Origin: Paracoccaceae bacterium
GTDB lineage: Bacteria > Pseudomonadota > Alphaproteobacteria > Rhodobacterales > Rhodobacteraceae
DNA: 64,000 bases
Assembly (NCBI GenBank): GCA_028284605.1
Contig: JANQRL010000047.1
Location: 124,001-188,000 of the forward strand
Direction of reading: 5' to 3'
Shown here: piece by piece, positions 54,356 through 64,000 of the stretch
Layout of the letters: each line of letters begins with the position of its first letter
How positions within the stretch are numbered: the first letter of the stretch is position 1
Made by a program: the position numbers and the translations under genes
Notes under the pieces: model-generated
The model's input: only the letters and a program-made list of their open reading frames with translations
Database searches by the model: none
What the model was told of the DNA's origin: nothing

Positions 54356-55090
54356 ATGTCGATCTGGGAATACGCCAACCCCAAGAAGTTCATCGCCACG
54401 ACCGGGCCGGCCCTGCCCTGGCTCTTCGGCGCGGCGGGGCTCTGCCTTTCGGTCGGCCTGATCTGGGGGTTCTTCTTCACGCCGGACGATTTCCGTCAAG
54501 GCTCCACGGTCAAGATCATCTATCTCCACGTGCCCTCGGCCTTCATGGCGATCAATATCTGGATCATGATGCTGGTGACCTCGCTGATCTGGCTGATCCG
54601 GCGCCACCATGTGAGCGCCCTCGCCGCGCGGGCGGCGGCGCCCATCGGGATCGTGATGACCATGATCGCGCTCTGGACCGGGGCGATCTGGGGCGAGCCG
54701 ATGTGGGGCACCTGGTGGGTCTGGGACCCGCGGCTGACCTCGTTCCTGATCCTGTTCCTGTTCTATCTCGGTTATGTCGCGCTTTGGGAGGCGATCGAGG
54801 ACCCAGACACTGCCGCCGACCTGACCTCGGTCCTCTGCATCGTCGGCTCGGTCTTCGCGCTGCTCAGCCGCTACGCCGTGCTGTTCTGGAACCAGGGCCT
54901 GCATCAGGGCGCTTCGCTCAGCCTCGATGCGGAGGAGAATGTGCATGACGTCTTCTGGTATCCGCTGCTCGTCTGCCTGGCGGGATTCGTCCTGCTCTTC
55001 GTGGCGCTGGTGCTGCTCCGCACCCATACCGAGATCAGGCTGCGCCGGATGCGGGCCCTCGAGATTCGCGCCGCGAGGGCCCGGGCATGA
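54356..55090 (+). CDS. ccmC: haem lyase subunit CcmC
   Basis: This 244-aa protein with six helices has the tryptophan-rich haem-handling motif WGTWWVWDPRLTS flanked by conserved histidines (IYLHVPSA, LHQGAS). The ATG at 54356 has AGAGGA upstream. It loads haem onto CcmE. Confidence 0.95.
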   Translation: MSIWEYANPKKFIATTGPALPWLFGAAGLCLSVGLIWGFFFTPDDFRQGSTVKIIYLHVPSAFMAINIWIMMLVTSLIWLIRRHHVSALAARAAAPIGIVMTMIALWTGAIWGEPMWGTWWVWDPRLTSFLILFLFYLGYVALWEAIEDPDTAADLTSVLCIVGSVFALLSRYAVLFWNQGLHQGASLSLDAEENVHDVFWYPLLVCLAGFVLLFVALVLLRTHTEIRLRRMRALEIRAARARA

Positions 55091-55236
55091 TGGTCGATCT
55101 GGGGGAATACAGCCGCTACGTACTGGGCGCCTATGGGGTGTCGCTGCTGCTTCTGGGCTGGATCGTCTGGGTCAGTTTTCGGCGGGCCGCGAAGGTGCGC
55201 AAGGCCCTCGAAGAAGTCGAGGGCCGCGATGGCTAG
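55087..55236 (+). CDS. ccmD: haem exporter protein CcmD
   Basis: This 49-aa protein has one membrane helix (YVLGAYGVSLLLLGWIVWVS) and a basic then acidic tail. It starts in the ccmC stop (ATGA) and overlaps ccmG by eight bases, the standard ccmD position. It stabilises the CcmABC complex. Confidence 0.9.
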   Translation: MMVDLGEYSRYVLGAYGVSLLLLGWIVWVSFRRAAKVRKALEEVEGRDG

Positions 55237-55771
55237 GCCGCTTCTCTTCATCCCGCCGGTGATCTTCGTCGCTTTGGCCGCGCTCTTCTATGTCGGCATG
55301 CAGCGGGAGAATCCGGGCGATCTGCCCTCCACCTTCATCGGCCAGCCGGCGCCGCCCATCGAGGCGGTGGCGCTCGCCGACCTGCCGACCTTCGCCGGAG
55401 AGGACCTCTTGAGCGATGGCGAGGTGAAGATCGTGAATTTCTGGGCCTCCTGGTGCCCGCCCTGCCGGGCCGAGCATCCCGCACTGGTGGAACTGGCCGA
55501 GGAGGGCATCCCGATCTACGGGGTGAACAACAAGGATCGGGGCGGCGATGCGCTCGGCTTCCTGGAGGAACTCGGCAATCCCTACCGAGCGGTGACGGTG
55601 GACGCCAATGGCCGCCAGAGCATCGAATGGGGGGTGGTGGCGCTGCCCGAAACCTTCGTCCTCGACGGCGAGGGGCGGGTGGTGCTGAAGTTCCCCGGGC
55701 CGATCCACGGTGTCATGGACACCGTGATCCGGCCCGCTTTGGCGGAGGCGCGGGCGGCGACGGGCGGGTAG
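55229..55771 (+). CDS. ccmG: thiol:disulfide interchange protein CcmG (DsbE)
   Basis: This 180-aa membrane-anchored thioredoxin has an N-terminal helix (residues 4-22), active site WASWCPPC (C76, C79) and the cis-proline region GVVALPETFV. It reduces apocytochrome c cysteines. No ccmE, ccmF or ccmH is in the window. Confidence 0.95.
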   Translation: MARPLLFIPPVIFVALAALFYVGMQRENPGDLPSTFIGQPAPPIEAVALADLPTFAGEDLLSDGEVKIVNFWASWCPPCRAEHPALVELAEEGIPIYGVNNKDRGGDALGFLEELGNPYRAVTVDANGRQSIEWGVVALPETFVLDGEGRVVLKFPGPIHGVMDTVIRPALAEARAATGG

Positions 55772-55774
55772 TCG

Positions 55775-55895
55775 GGCAGGGCGCGGAGCTCGGAGCGACG
55801 GATGTGTCTGGCTGCCATAAAGCAACGTAGCTCAGACGGAGGATCGCCATCCCCCGGTCTGTCCATGCCCGGCTAATGTTGGGCTTGGACCTGCC
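55775..55895 (-). repeat. dispersed ~125-bp repeat, copy 2 (inverted)
   Basis: This is the reverse-complement match to 45209-45337, with its core at 55841-55874. It begins three bases after the ccmG stop and is followed by the TTCGAA palindrome pair at 55930. Confidence 0.8.
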
Positions 55896-55929
55896 ACTTA
55901 TGGACGCTGCGACCTGTGGTTCGCGGAGC

Positions 55930-55972
55930 CAAATCGCTTCGAAGCGATTTGTAAGGGCTTTCGAAAGCCCTT
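55930..55972. repeat. paired TTCGAA palindromes, class I, copy 3
   Basis: Palindromes lie at 55930-55951 (arm CAAATCGC) and 55953-55972 (arm AAGGGCT), centres 22 bp apart, in the convergent gap between ccmG and acnA. Confidence 0.9.
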
Positions 55973-56057
55973 GTCGTCGGCAGGAATGCGCTCCGCCGTC
56001 TCTAGATTATTAGGTGCGCCGCGATCCGCGCCATCGGTACCGACCGGCGGATCCCGG

Positions 56058-56176
56058 GGGCCAAATCGCTTCGAAGCGATTTGGCCCAGGGCTTTCGAAA
56101 GCCCTGGCCCGGCGGGGCGAGCCCGCGCCCTTCGGGCGCAGAACCGCCCCGGTTCCGGCCTTGGCCGGGCTCGGGG
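56058..56176. repeat. paired TTCGAA palindromes, class I, copy 4, with long extension
   Basis: The first palindrome extends to 30 bp (56058-56087, inner arm AAATCGC) and the second lies at 56086-56107; centres are 24 bp apart. The following CCCGGCGGG, CGAGCCC, hairpin GCGCCC-TTC-GGGCGC, GAACCG, CCCCGGTTCCGGCC and GGGCTCGGGG repeat the extension of copy 2. CGAGCCC can pair with GGGCTCG. It ends nine bases before the acnA stop. Confidence 0.88.
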
Positions 56177-56185
56177 CGCCGTTGT

Positions 56186-58975
<2,790 letters not shown>

Positions 58976-59138
58976 GATGGCGCTCCCTTTGGTGGCGGAT
59001 GTGCGGACGTCTCTGCGGTCCTGCCTGACGCATGCGCGGCGGGCAAGGCGACAAATCGCCATTTGTATACCATTGCACACAATGATCCGCAAGCGGTCAG
59101 ATGGCCGCTCATGCCGCGCGCCCGCCTCAAGCACGGGC

Positions 59139-59182
59139 CAAATCGCTTCGAAGCGATTTGCAAGGGTTTTCGAAAACCCTTG
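59139..59182. repeat. paired TTCGAA palindromes, class I, copy 5
   Basis: Abutting 22-bp palindromes lie at 59139-59160 (arm CAAATCGC) and 59161-59182 (arm CAAGGGTT), centres 22 bp apart. This copy lies between divergent genes (acnA and DUF1223), so it cannot be a simple gene-end terminator for both. The rest of the 309-base gap holds no gene. Confidence 0.9.
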
Positions 59183-59284
59183 CTCACCCGATGGTGAATG
59201 CTGATGTCACATTCCATCTCAAATCCTTGATTGGCCAAGGAGGTCTGCGCCGAGTACCTCTCTGCTGGGATAGAGATGGGATGG

Positions 59285-59989
59285 ATGATGCGGCGGAAAC
59301 TGGCGGTTCTGATTGCAGCGCTGGGGATGAGCTGCGCCAGCCTCGCGGCGGCGCAAGGGAACCCCGTCGTGGTGGAGCTTTACACGTCCCAGGGCTGTTC
59401 CTCCTGCCCGCCGGCGGATGCGATGATGCACGAGCTCGCGACCCGCGACGATGTCATCGCCCTCGCCCTCCATGTCGATTACTGGGACTATATCGGCTGG
59501 ACCGACGAGTTCGCCGATCCGGCCCATGGCGCGCGGCAGAAGAACTATGCCAGCGTCGCCGGCGACCGGATGGTCTACACGCCGCAGATGGTGATCGGCG
59601 GGCGCGACCATGTGGTGGGCAACAAGCCGATGACCGTGGCGGACACGATCCGTGAGCATCAAAGTGCCCGCAGCGGTGTCCGGGTGGAGCTGCGGCAGAG
59701 CGGCGGTCGGCTGACCATCGCGGCCTCCGCCGAGGACAGCGTGGCGGGGCCGTTCATGATCCAGCTCGTCCGCTTCGACCCAGAGCGGACGGTGTCGATC
59801 AGCCGCGGCGAGAATGCCGGCCGCACACTGAGCTATGCCAATGTGGTCACCGAATGGCGGGTGATCGCGGACTGGCCCGGCCAGGACGACTGGCGCGCCC
59901 AGGTGCAGCTCTCCGGCAGTGACGAGACCGCGGTGATCGTCCAGCGCCCGGGCCCCGGGGAGATCGTGGCGGCCGCGGTCCTGCGCTGA
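59285..59989 (+). CDS. DUF1223 secreted thioredoxin-fold protein
   Basis: This 234-aa protein has a signal peptide (cleavage near AAA-Q24) and a C-x2-C motif (QGCSSCPPAD, C38 and C41) in the typical DUF1223 start VVELYTSQGCSSCP. The start could also be the ATG at 59276 or 59288. Probably a periplasmic redox-type protein; the partner is unknown. Confidence 0.88.
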   Translation: MMRRKLAVLIAALGMSCASLAAAQGNPVVVELYTSQGCSSCPPADAMMHELATRDDVIALALHVDYWDYIGWTDEFADPAHGARQKNYASVAGDRMVYTPQMVIGGRDHVVGNKPMTVADTIREHQSARSGVRVELRQSGGRLTIAASAEDSVAGPFMIQLVRFDPERTVSISRGENAGRTLSYANVVTEWRVIADWPGQDDWRAQVQLSGSDETAVIVQRPGPGEIVAAAVLR

Positions 59990-60057
59990 GACCCCCGCGG
60001 GCGGGCTTGACGATCCGAGCGACGCGCGCCTAGCTTCTCGGCACCGCAGGAGGGGCG

Positions 60058-61563
60058 ATGTCGCGTCGGGCTATCTCGGTTCTGGTTTCAGTCGCGGCCG
60101 CGGCGTTTTGGGCGGCGGAGGCAGCCGCCGATCGGGAAACTTGTGCCCGGCTTGCCGGCGACCCGCGGGTGACGGGCGGTGTCGGTGTCGCCTTCGACGA
60201 CATCTCTCCGCGACGCGCGATCGCGGCGTGCCGCGCTGTCGTCCTGGCGGATCCCGACGACATCGAGAGCTCCTTTCGCCTCGGCCGGTCTTACCTGGCC
60301 GCCGGGACCCATGCCTCGGCGTTACCGCATATCAGGCGCGCCGCGGAGGCGGACTATCCGGTGGCGGTGCTGGCGCTGGGGCTCTCCTATCTCAACGGCT
60401 GGGGGGTGCCGGAGGATCCGGCGCGGGCCTTGGAGGCTTTCGAGAGAGCCCACGACCTGGGATTTGCCTACGCGACGATGGACCTCGCCTGGTTCCATCT
60501 CAACGGCGTGGCGGTGCCGGCAGACGAGGCTCGGGCCGTCGCCTATTACCGGGAGGCGGCGGAGGCCGGCGTTGCCGCCGCCCAGGCAGAGATGGCCTCT
60601 CGATTCATGCGCGGCGCCGGGGTGGCGGAGGACGACGCCGAAGGCTACCGCCTGGCCGTAAGGGCCGCCGACCAGGGGAACGGTTTCGCGGCCTACCTCG
60701 CCGGGTTCGCGCTGGAGCGCGGGCTGGGTGTCGGCCGCGACCTTGCCACCGCCGCCAAGCGCTACGAGGAGGCCGCGGAGGCGGGAGAGCAGAATGGCAC
60801 CGTGTCCCTCGCCAAGATGTTGGCGGAGGGGCGCGGGCTGCCGGCCGATCCGGCCCGGGCCCGGGCGCTGCTGGCACCGCTGGCGGAGGCGGGCAATGCC
60901 GAGGCGCGGGCCTGGATGGCGCGGTTCCTGGTCCTCGGGCTCGGCGGGCCGACGGATCTGCCGGGTGCTCTGGCTCTGATCGAGCAGTCCGGCGATGAAC
61001 CCGCCGCGCAGCATGTCCGCGGCCTGCTGGCCTGGAGCGGCAACGGCGTGGCCCAGGACCGCCCGGGCGGCCTTTCGCTGATCCGCGCGGCGGCGGATGC
61101 TGGCGTCGTGCAGGCCCAGGTCGACGCGGCGTCGATCCTTGGCGGGCGCAACGGTGCGGCGGAGTTTCGCGACGACCGCGCGGCGGTCGCCTATCTGGAG
61201 CGGGCGGCGGCGAGAGAGCATCCGCGCGCCATGGCGATGCTCGGGCTGCGGCTGACCGAGGGCAGCGGCATCGCGCGCGACGTGGGTCGCGGTCTTGCCT
61301 TGCTGGACAAGGCGGCCGCCGCGGGTGTCGCTTCGGCCGGTGAGGCGGCGGATCTGGTGCGCCAGCGGCAGGAACGGGCGCGGCGGCTGGCGGAGCTGGA
61401 CGCCGAGCGCTGCGCCTTGCAGATCGCGCTCTGCAATCGTGGCTGCACCGAGGGCGCGGATGGCCGGTTGATCTACAACACCCGCGACGGGCAATTCTGG
61501 TTCCGTTCGGACGGACGGCTGGTCCCCGAGGACGAAGCGCCGGATTACGGGTGCCCGCAATGA
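60058..61563 (+). CDS. Sel1-repeat (SLR) periplasmic protein
   Basis: This 501-aa protein has a signal peptide and about nine Sel1-like helical repeats of some 36 residues (for example LALGLSYLNGWGVPEDPARALEAFERA). The C-terminal tail has four cysteines. AGGAGG precedes the ATG. Such repeats mediate protein binding. The next gene overlaps by four bases. Confidence 0.88.
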   Translation: MSRRAISVLVSVAAAAFWAAEAAADRETCARLAGDPRVTGGVGVAFDDISPRRAIAACRAVVLADPDDIESSFRLGRSYLAAGTHASALPHIRRAAEADYPVAVLALGLSYLNGWGVPEDPARALEAFERAHDLGFAYATMDLAWFHLNGVAVPADEARAVAYYREAAEAGVAAAQAEMASRFMRGAGVAEDDAEGYRLAVRAADQGNGFAAYLAGFALERGLGVGRDLATAAKRYEEAAEAGEQNGTVSLAKMLAEGRGLPADPARARALLAPLAEAGNAEARAWMARFLVLGLGGPTDLPGALALIEQSGDEPAAQHVRGLLAWSGNGVAQDRPGGLSLIRAAADAGVVQAQVDAASILGGRNGAAEFRDDRAAVAYLERAAAREHPRAMAMLGLRLTEGSGIARDVGRGLALLDKAAAAGVASAGEAADLVRQRQERARRLAELDAERCALQIALCNRGCTEGADGRLIYNTRDGQFWFRSDGRLVPEDEAPDYGCPQ

Positions 61564-62048
61564 GGCTGGGGGCCTTGATCGCGGCGGTGCTTTTCGCCGT
61601 TGCCGTACCGGGACAGGCCGCGGCGGTGGACCGTGCGACGCTCGAGGTCTGCAACCGCGATCCGCGTCCGTTTCGGATCGCCGTGATTTCGCGGGAGTTC
61701 CTCTTCCTGCAACACCGCTGGGAGAGCGTCGGCTGGTTCGAGGTTCCGGCCGGACGCTGTCAGAGATGGAACCGGACCGGAGGGGCCCTGTTCATATTGT
61801 CGGTCACCGCGGATGAGGAGGAGGGGCGGCGTATTCTCGACTACGGTGTGGATGACATTCCGAGTCGGTTCTGGCGCAGCGCCTCCTACGCGACCGAGGA
61901 ATTCTTCTGCGTCAGCGATGACCCCTTCGAGCGGCGCGCGACCAGCGACACCGCGCTGAAGACCTGCCGGAGCGACGAATATCTTCAGTTGTTCAATCAG
62001 TTGATCTGGGTGAGCGCGAACACGACCTACACGCTGACGCTGGAGTGA
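61560..62048 (+). CDS. DUF1036 secreted protein
   Basis: This 162-aa protein has a signal peptide and the DUF1036 features EVCNRDPRPFRIAVIS and SVGWFEVPAGRCQRW. Cysteines at both ends may form disulfides. The ATG at 61560 overlaps the Sel1 gene stop (ATGA), so they are coupled. Function is unknown. Confidence 0.85.
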   Translation: MRLGALIAAVLFAVAVPGQAAAVDRATLEVCNRDPRPFRIAVISREFLFLQHRWESVGWFEVPAGRCQRWNRTGGALFILSVTADEEEGRRILDYGVDDIPSRFWRSASYATEEFFCVSDDPFERRATSDTALKTCRSDEYLQLFNQLIWVSANTTYTLTLE

Positions 62049-62144
62049 GGTCTCGATGGGGCCCGGCGTGCCGCCGATTGTGAGGCCGACGCGGGAGGGC
62101 TGCGATGCGGAGATGCCGTCTGGCCGCCGCCGGCACAGAGGCCC

Positions 62145-62384
62145 TCAGAACGGCACCGGGACTTTCTTCTTCGCGCATTTGCGCTGATAGGCCTTGGCCC
62201 AGTGGCCGTATTTGCCCAGCGCGTCCTGTTGCAGCATCAGCATCTCGACGAAAGCCTGCTTGTGCTCCGGTTTCTTGAGGGCCTTGAAGAGCTTCTTTTG
62301 CGGCTTCGTCATCGAGCAGCCGATGCAATGGCCGCCGCGCTTGTACTTGCAGACGTCGATGCAGGGAGAGGGGACCTTCGGCAT
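62145..62384 (-). CDS. DUF1289 small Cys-motif protein
   Basis: This 79-aa protein has C8-x3-C12 and C20-x2-C23 (SPCIDVCKYKRGGHCIGCSM) followed by a strongly basic helical tail. The ATG at 62384 has CTGGAG upstream; an in-frame start at 62426 is possible. It is only distantly similar to the DUF1289 protein at 9818. Confidence 0.82.
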   Translation of the reverse strand: MPKVPSPCIDVCKYKRGGHCIGCSMTKPQKKLFKALKKPEHKQAFVEMLMLQQDALGKYGHWAKAYQRKCAKKKVPVPF

Positions 62385-62602
62385 GCGGGCTCCAGATGCG
62401 CTGTCGGGCAAAACCTGTGTACTCAAGCCCCGAATGTCAAAGCCTCAATTGTCGCGGGCGGGCGCGCGGTGGGATGTCGGCTTTGCGAGACGAAGGCGGC
62501 CTTCGCTGCAACCGTTCGACCGACCGCTTTGGCACGTGCGGGGTCGGTCCCGGCCCGCCCTAAGATGTTGTGCATGCCGGCGGCAACGCCGATGCTCCGG
62601 CT

Positions 62603-63892
62603 ATGGCATCTGAGACAGGTTTCTCTTTCGCATCGTTGACGGGTTCTGCGCGACGGCACATTCGGGTGTTTCAGGTCCACCAGTTTCTCGATCGCTTCGC
62701 GATGGGTTTGACGGTCGCGGTTGTCGCGCTGGCTTTGACCGACCGGGGCATGGACCTCCTCCAAATCTCGCTTCTATTCGGGGTCTATTCCGTCACGACA
62801 ATGACGATGGAACTCCCATTCGGCGGATTGGCGGACAATATAGGGCGCAAGCCTGTCTTTCTGGCAGCCGTCGTCGCGAGCCTCATCTCGCTGGCCCTGT
62901 TTCTGTCCACGAGCGATTTCCATGTTCTCGCGCTCTCCTTCGCATTCATAGGCTTCGGGCGCGCGCTCAGGTCAGGCACGCTCGATGCCTGGTTCGTTGA
63001 AACCTTCAAAGCTGCGGCACCAAACGTGGACGTACAGCCCGCCCTGGCAAGAGCGCAGTGGGCCAATGCGATGGGTTTGGCTGTTGGAGCCGTTCTGGGA
63101 GGTCTTCTTCCCGATGTCTTCGGCCCGGCGGCGGAGGCGCTCGGGGTCAGTATCTATGATGTTTCCTACGCGGCGAGCTTTGCGGTGATGATCGGCGTGT
63201 TCGCCTACACCCTGTTTGTCATCATAGAGAAGCCGCGTCCGCTGAACGCGCAAGCTCTAAAACAGGGGTTCACCACAGTCCCGTTGGTGATCAAAGACGC
63301 CGGCCTCCTCGCCCTGAGACGTCCCGAGTTGTCAGTGCTCTTGGCTGCGCTGGCGTTGTTCCTCATGGCGACCAACCCGGTCGAGGTGATCTGGCCGACC
63401 CATGCAAAACCGATGCTGGAGGACGGCACTGCAAACACCATCATCGGTGTCCTGACCGCGACTTATTTCTTCTCAATCGCATTCGGCGCGTGGCTGTCTC
63501 CGCGCATCAGTCGGATTTTCAAACGACGGCACGCAAAGACGCTTGCGGCGAGTTTTACCTGCCTCGCGGGCATTCAGATCGCATTAGCACTACAAGGCAG
63601 CATCGTCGGCTTCGTGACGGTCTTCATCCTGTATTCTGTTGTCCTTGGTATCTCGGAAACGCCAGCCAGCTCTATTCTTCATCGATGCGTGGAAGACCGG
63701 CAGCGATCCACGATGCTGTCTCTGAGGTCGCTGATGCAGCAACTCGGGGGCGCATTGGGTCTGATTCTGGCGGGCGCCATCGCCGATGTCTACTCCACAC
63801 CTGTCGCGTGGATTGTCGGCGCGGTGTTTCTTTTCATTGCTGTGATACTGTCCTTGGTTCTGGTGAAACAACTGACCGTAGAAAGCCGATAG
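62603..63892 (+). CDS. MFS transporter
   Basis: This 429-aa protein has 12 membrane helices. The loop-2 motif GLADNIGRKPVF matches the MFS signature, and FGRALRSGTLDAWFVE follows in helix 4. The ATG at 62603 has a weak ribosome site and a GTG at 62570 is an alternative. By eye the gene is less GC-rich and uses more A/T-ending codons than its neighbours, so it may be a transfer. The substrate is unknown. Confidence 0.85.
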   Translation: MASETGFSFASLTGSARRHIRVFQVHQFLDRFAMGLTVAVVALALTDRGMDLLQISLLFGVYSVTTMTMELPFGGLADNIGRKPVFLAAVVASLISLALFLSTSDFHVLALSFAFIGFGRALRSGTLDAWFVETFKAAAPNVDVQPALARAQWANAMGLAVGAVLGGLLPDVFGPAAEALGVSIYDVSYAASFAVMIGVFAYTLFVIIEKPRPLNAQALKQGFTTVPLVIKDAGLLALRRPELSVLLAALALFLMATNPVEVIWPTHAKPMLEDGTANTIIGVLTATYFFSIAFGAWLSPRISRIFKRRHAKTLAASFTCLAGIQIALALQGSIVGFVTVFILYSVVLGISETPASSILHRCVEDRQRSTMLSLRSLMQQLGGALGLILAGAIADVYSTPVAWIVGAVFLFIAVILSLVLVKQLTVESR

Positions 63893-64000
63893 CTGACTTT
63901 CGTGCGCCGCGCAGCATCGGTCAAACTGGGCTCTGTGGGCGGCATTCAGTGGCCGTGCGGTGGTCCGTTGCCCAGGCGGAGATCTTGGTCGATGCCGGGT
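63893..64000. other. right edge, no feature recognised
   Basis: The last 108 bases after the MFS stop hold no complete ORF or hairpin that I can support. Confidence 0.4.

Noticed and set aside
55802-55875. Short ORF (24 codons) shared in translation with the other copy of the 125-bp repeat
   Set aside because: Similarity is equal in several frames and on both strands, so it reflects DNA repeat identity rather than coding.

Overview
The window looks like chromosomal DNA from a high-GC alphaproteobacterium, most likely a member of the Rhodobacteraceae (Rhodobacterales). This rests on several things. There is a four-subunit sarcosine oxidase locus and the order yajC-secD-secF-(TauE)-Mth938-ccmA-ccmB-ccmC-ccmD-ccmG. 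There are the blocks ccmI-ruvX-DUF1289, yfgM-bamB-der and LOG-LysM. There are several Hint-domain proteins and strongly G/C-biased third codon positions. The genus cannot be fixed from the sequence alone. No rRNA, tRNA, CRISPR array, prophage or complete insertion sequence was recognised.

Layout. At 0.2-6.2 kb is a tightly overlapping six-gene catabolic operon: a PotD-like Tat-exported binding protein, two PotB/PotC-like permeases, two different ureohydrolases and a PotA-like ATPase. It probably imports and hydrolyses a guanidino or polyamine-type compound. At 6.5-11.8 kb are housekeeping genes: dusA, a TauE/SafE exporter, a dioxygenase-like protein, a GNAT enzyme, DUF1289, ruvX and ccmI. At 11.9-18.6 kb is the sarcosine oxidase operon, with three uncharacterised ORFs between soxB and soxD. 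At 18.7-22.9 kb are three related family-2 glycosyltransferases and a sulfotransferase. At 23.2-36.2 kb are sodB, a membrane LytTR regulator, a large protein with an internal duplication, two Hint-domain proteins, an EEP-family enzyme, a LOG protein, a LysM protein, an Atm1-type ABC exporter and DUF1428.

At 36.4-41.5 kb is an RND pump with its adaptor. At 41.7-45.2 kb is yfgM-bamB-der. At 45.5-48.6 kb are DUF2235, a GNAT enzyme and serS. At 48.8-55.8 kb are the Sec accessory genes and the cytochrome c maturation cluster. At 56.2-63.9 kb are acnA, DUF1223, a Sel1-repeat protein, DUF1036, a second DUF1289 protein and an MFS transporter whose base composition differs from its neighbours.

The most unusual material is non-coding. 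Seven copies of a paired-palindrome element are found, each made of two perfect 18-30 bp palindromes centred on TTCGAA and set 22 (once 24) bp apart. They come in two sequence classes that keep the same geometry while both arms of every palindrome change together. A related cluster of five palindromes with centres every 23-24 bp lies at 9084-9198, between convergent genes. Two of the seven copies carry a longer conserved, foldable extension. Separate dispersed repeats include a roughly 125-bp element present in opposite orientations near 45.2 and 55.8 kb, and a motif shared between the dusA coding region and the secF downstream gap.
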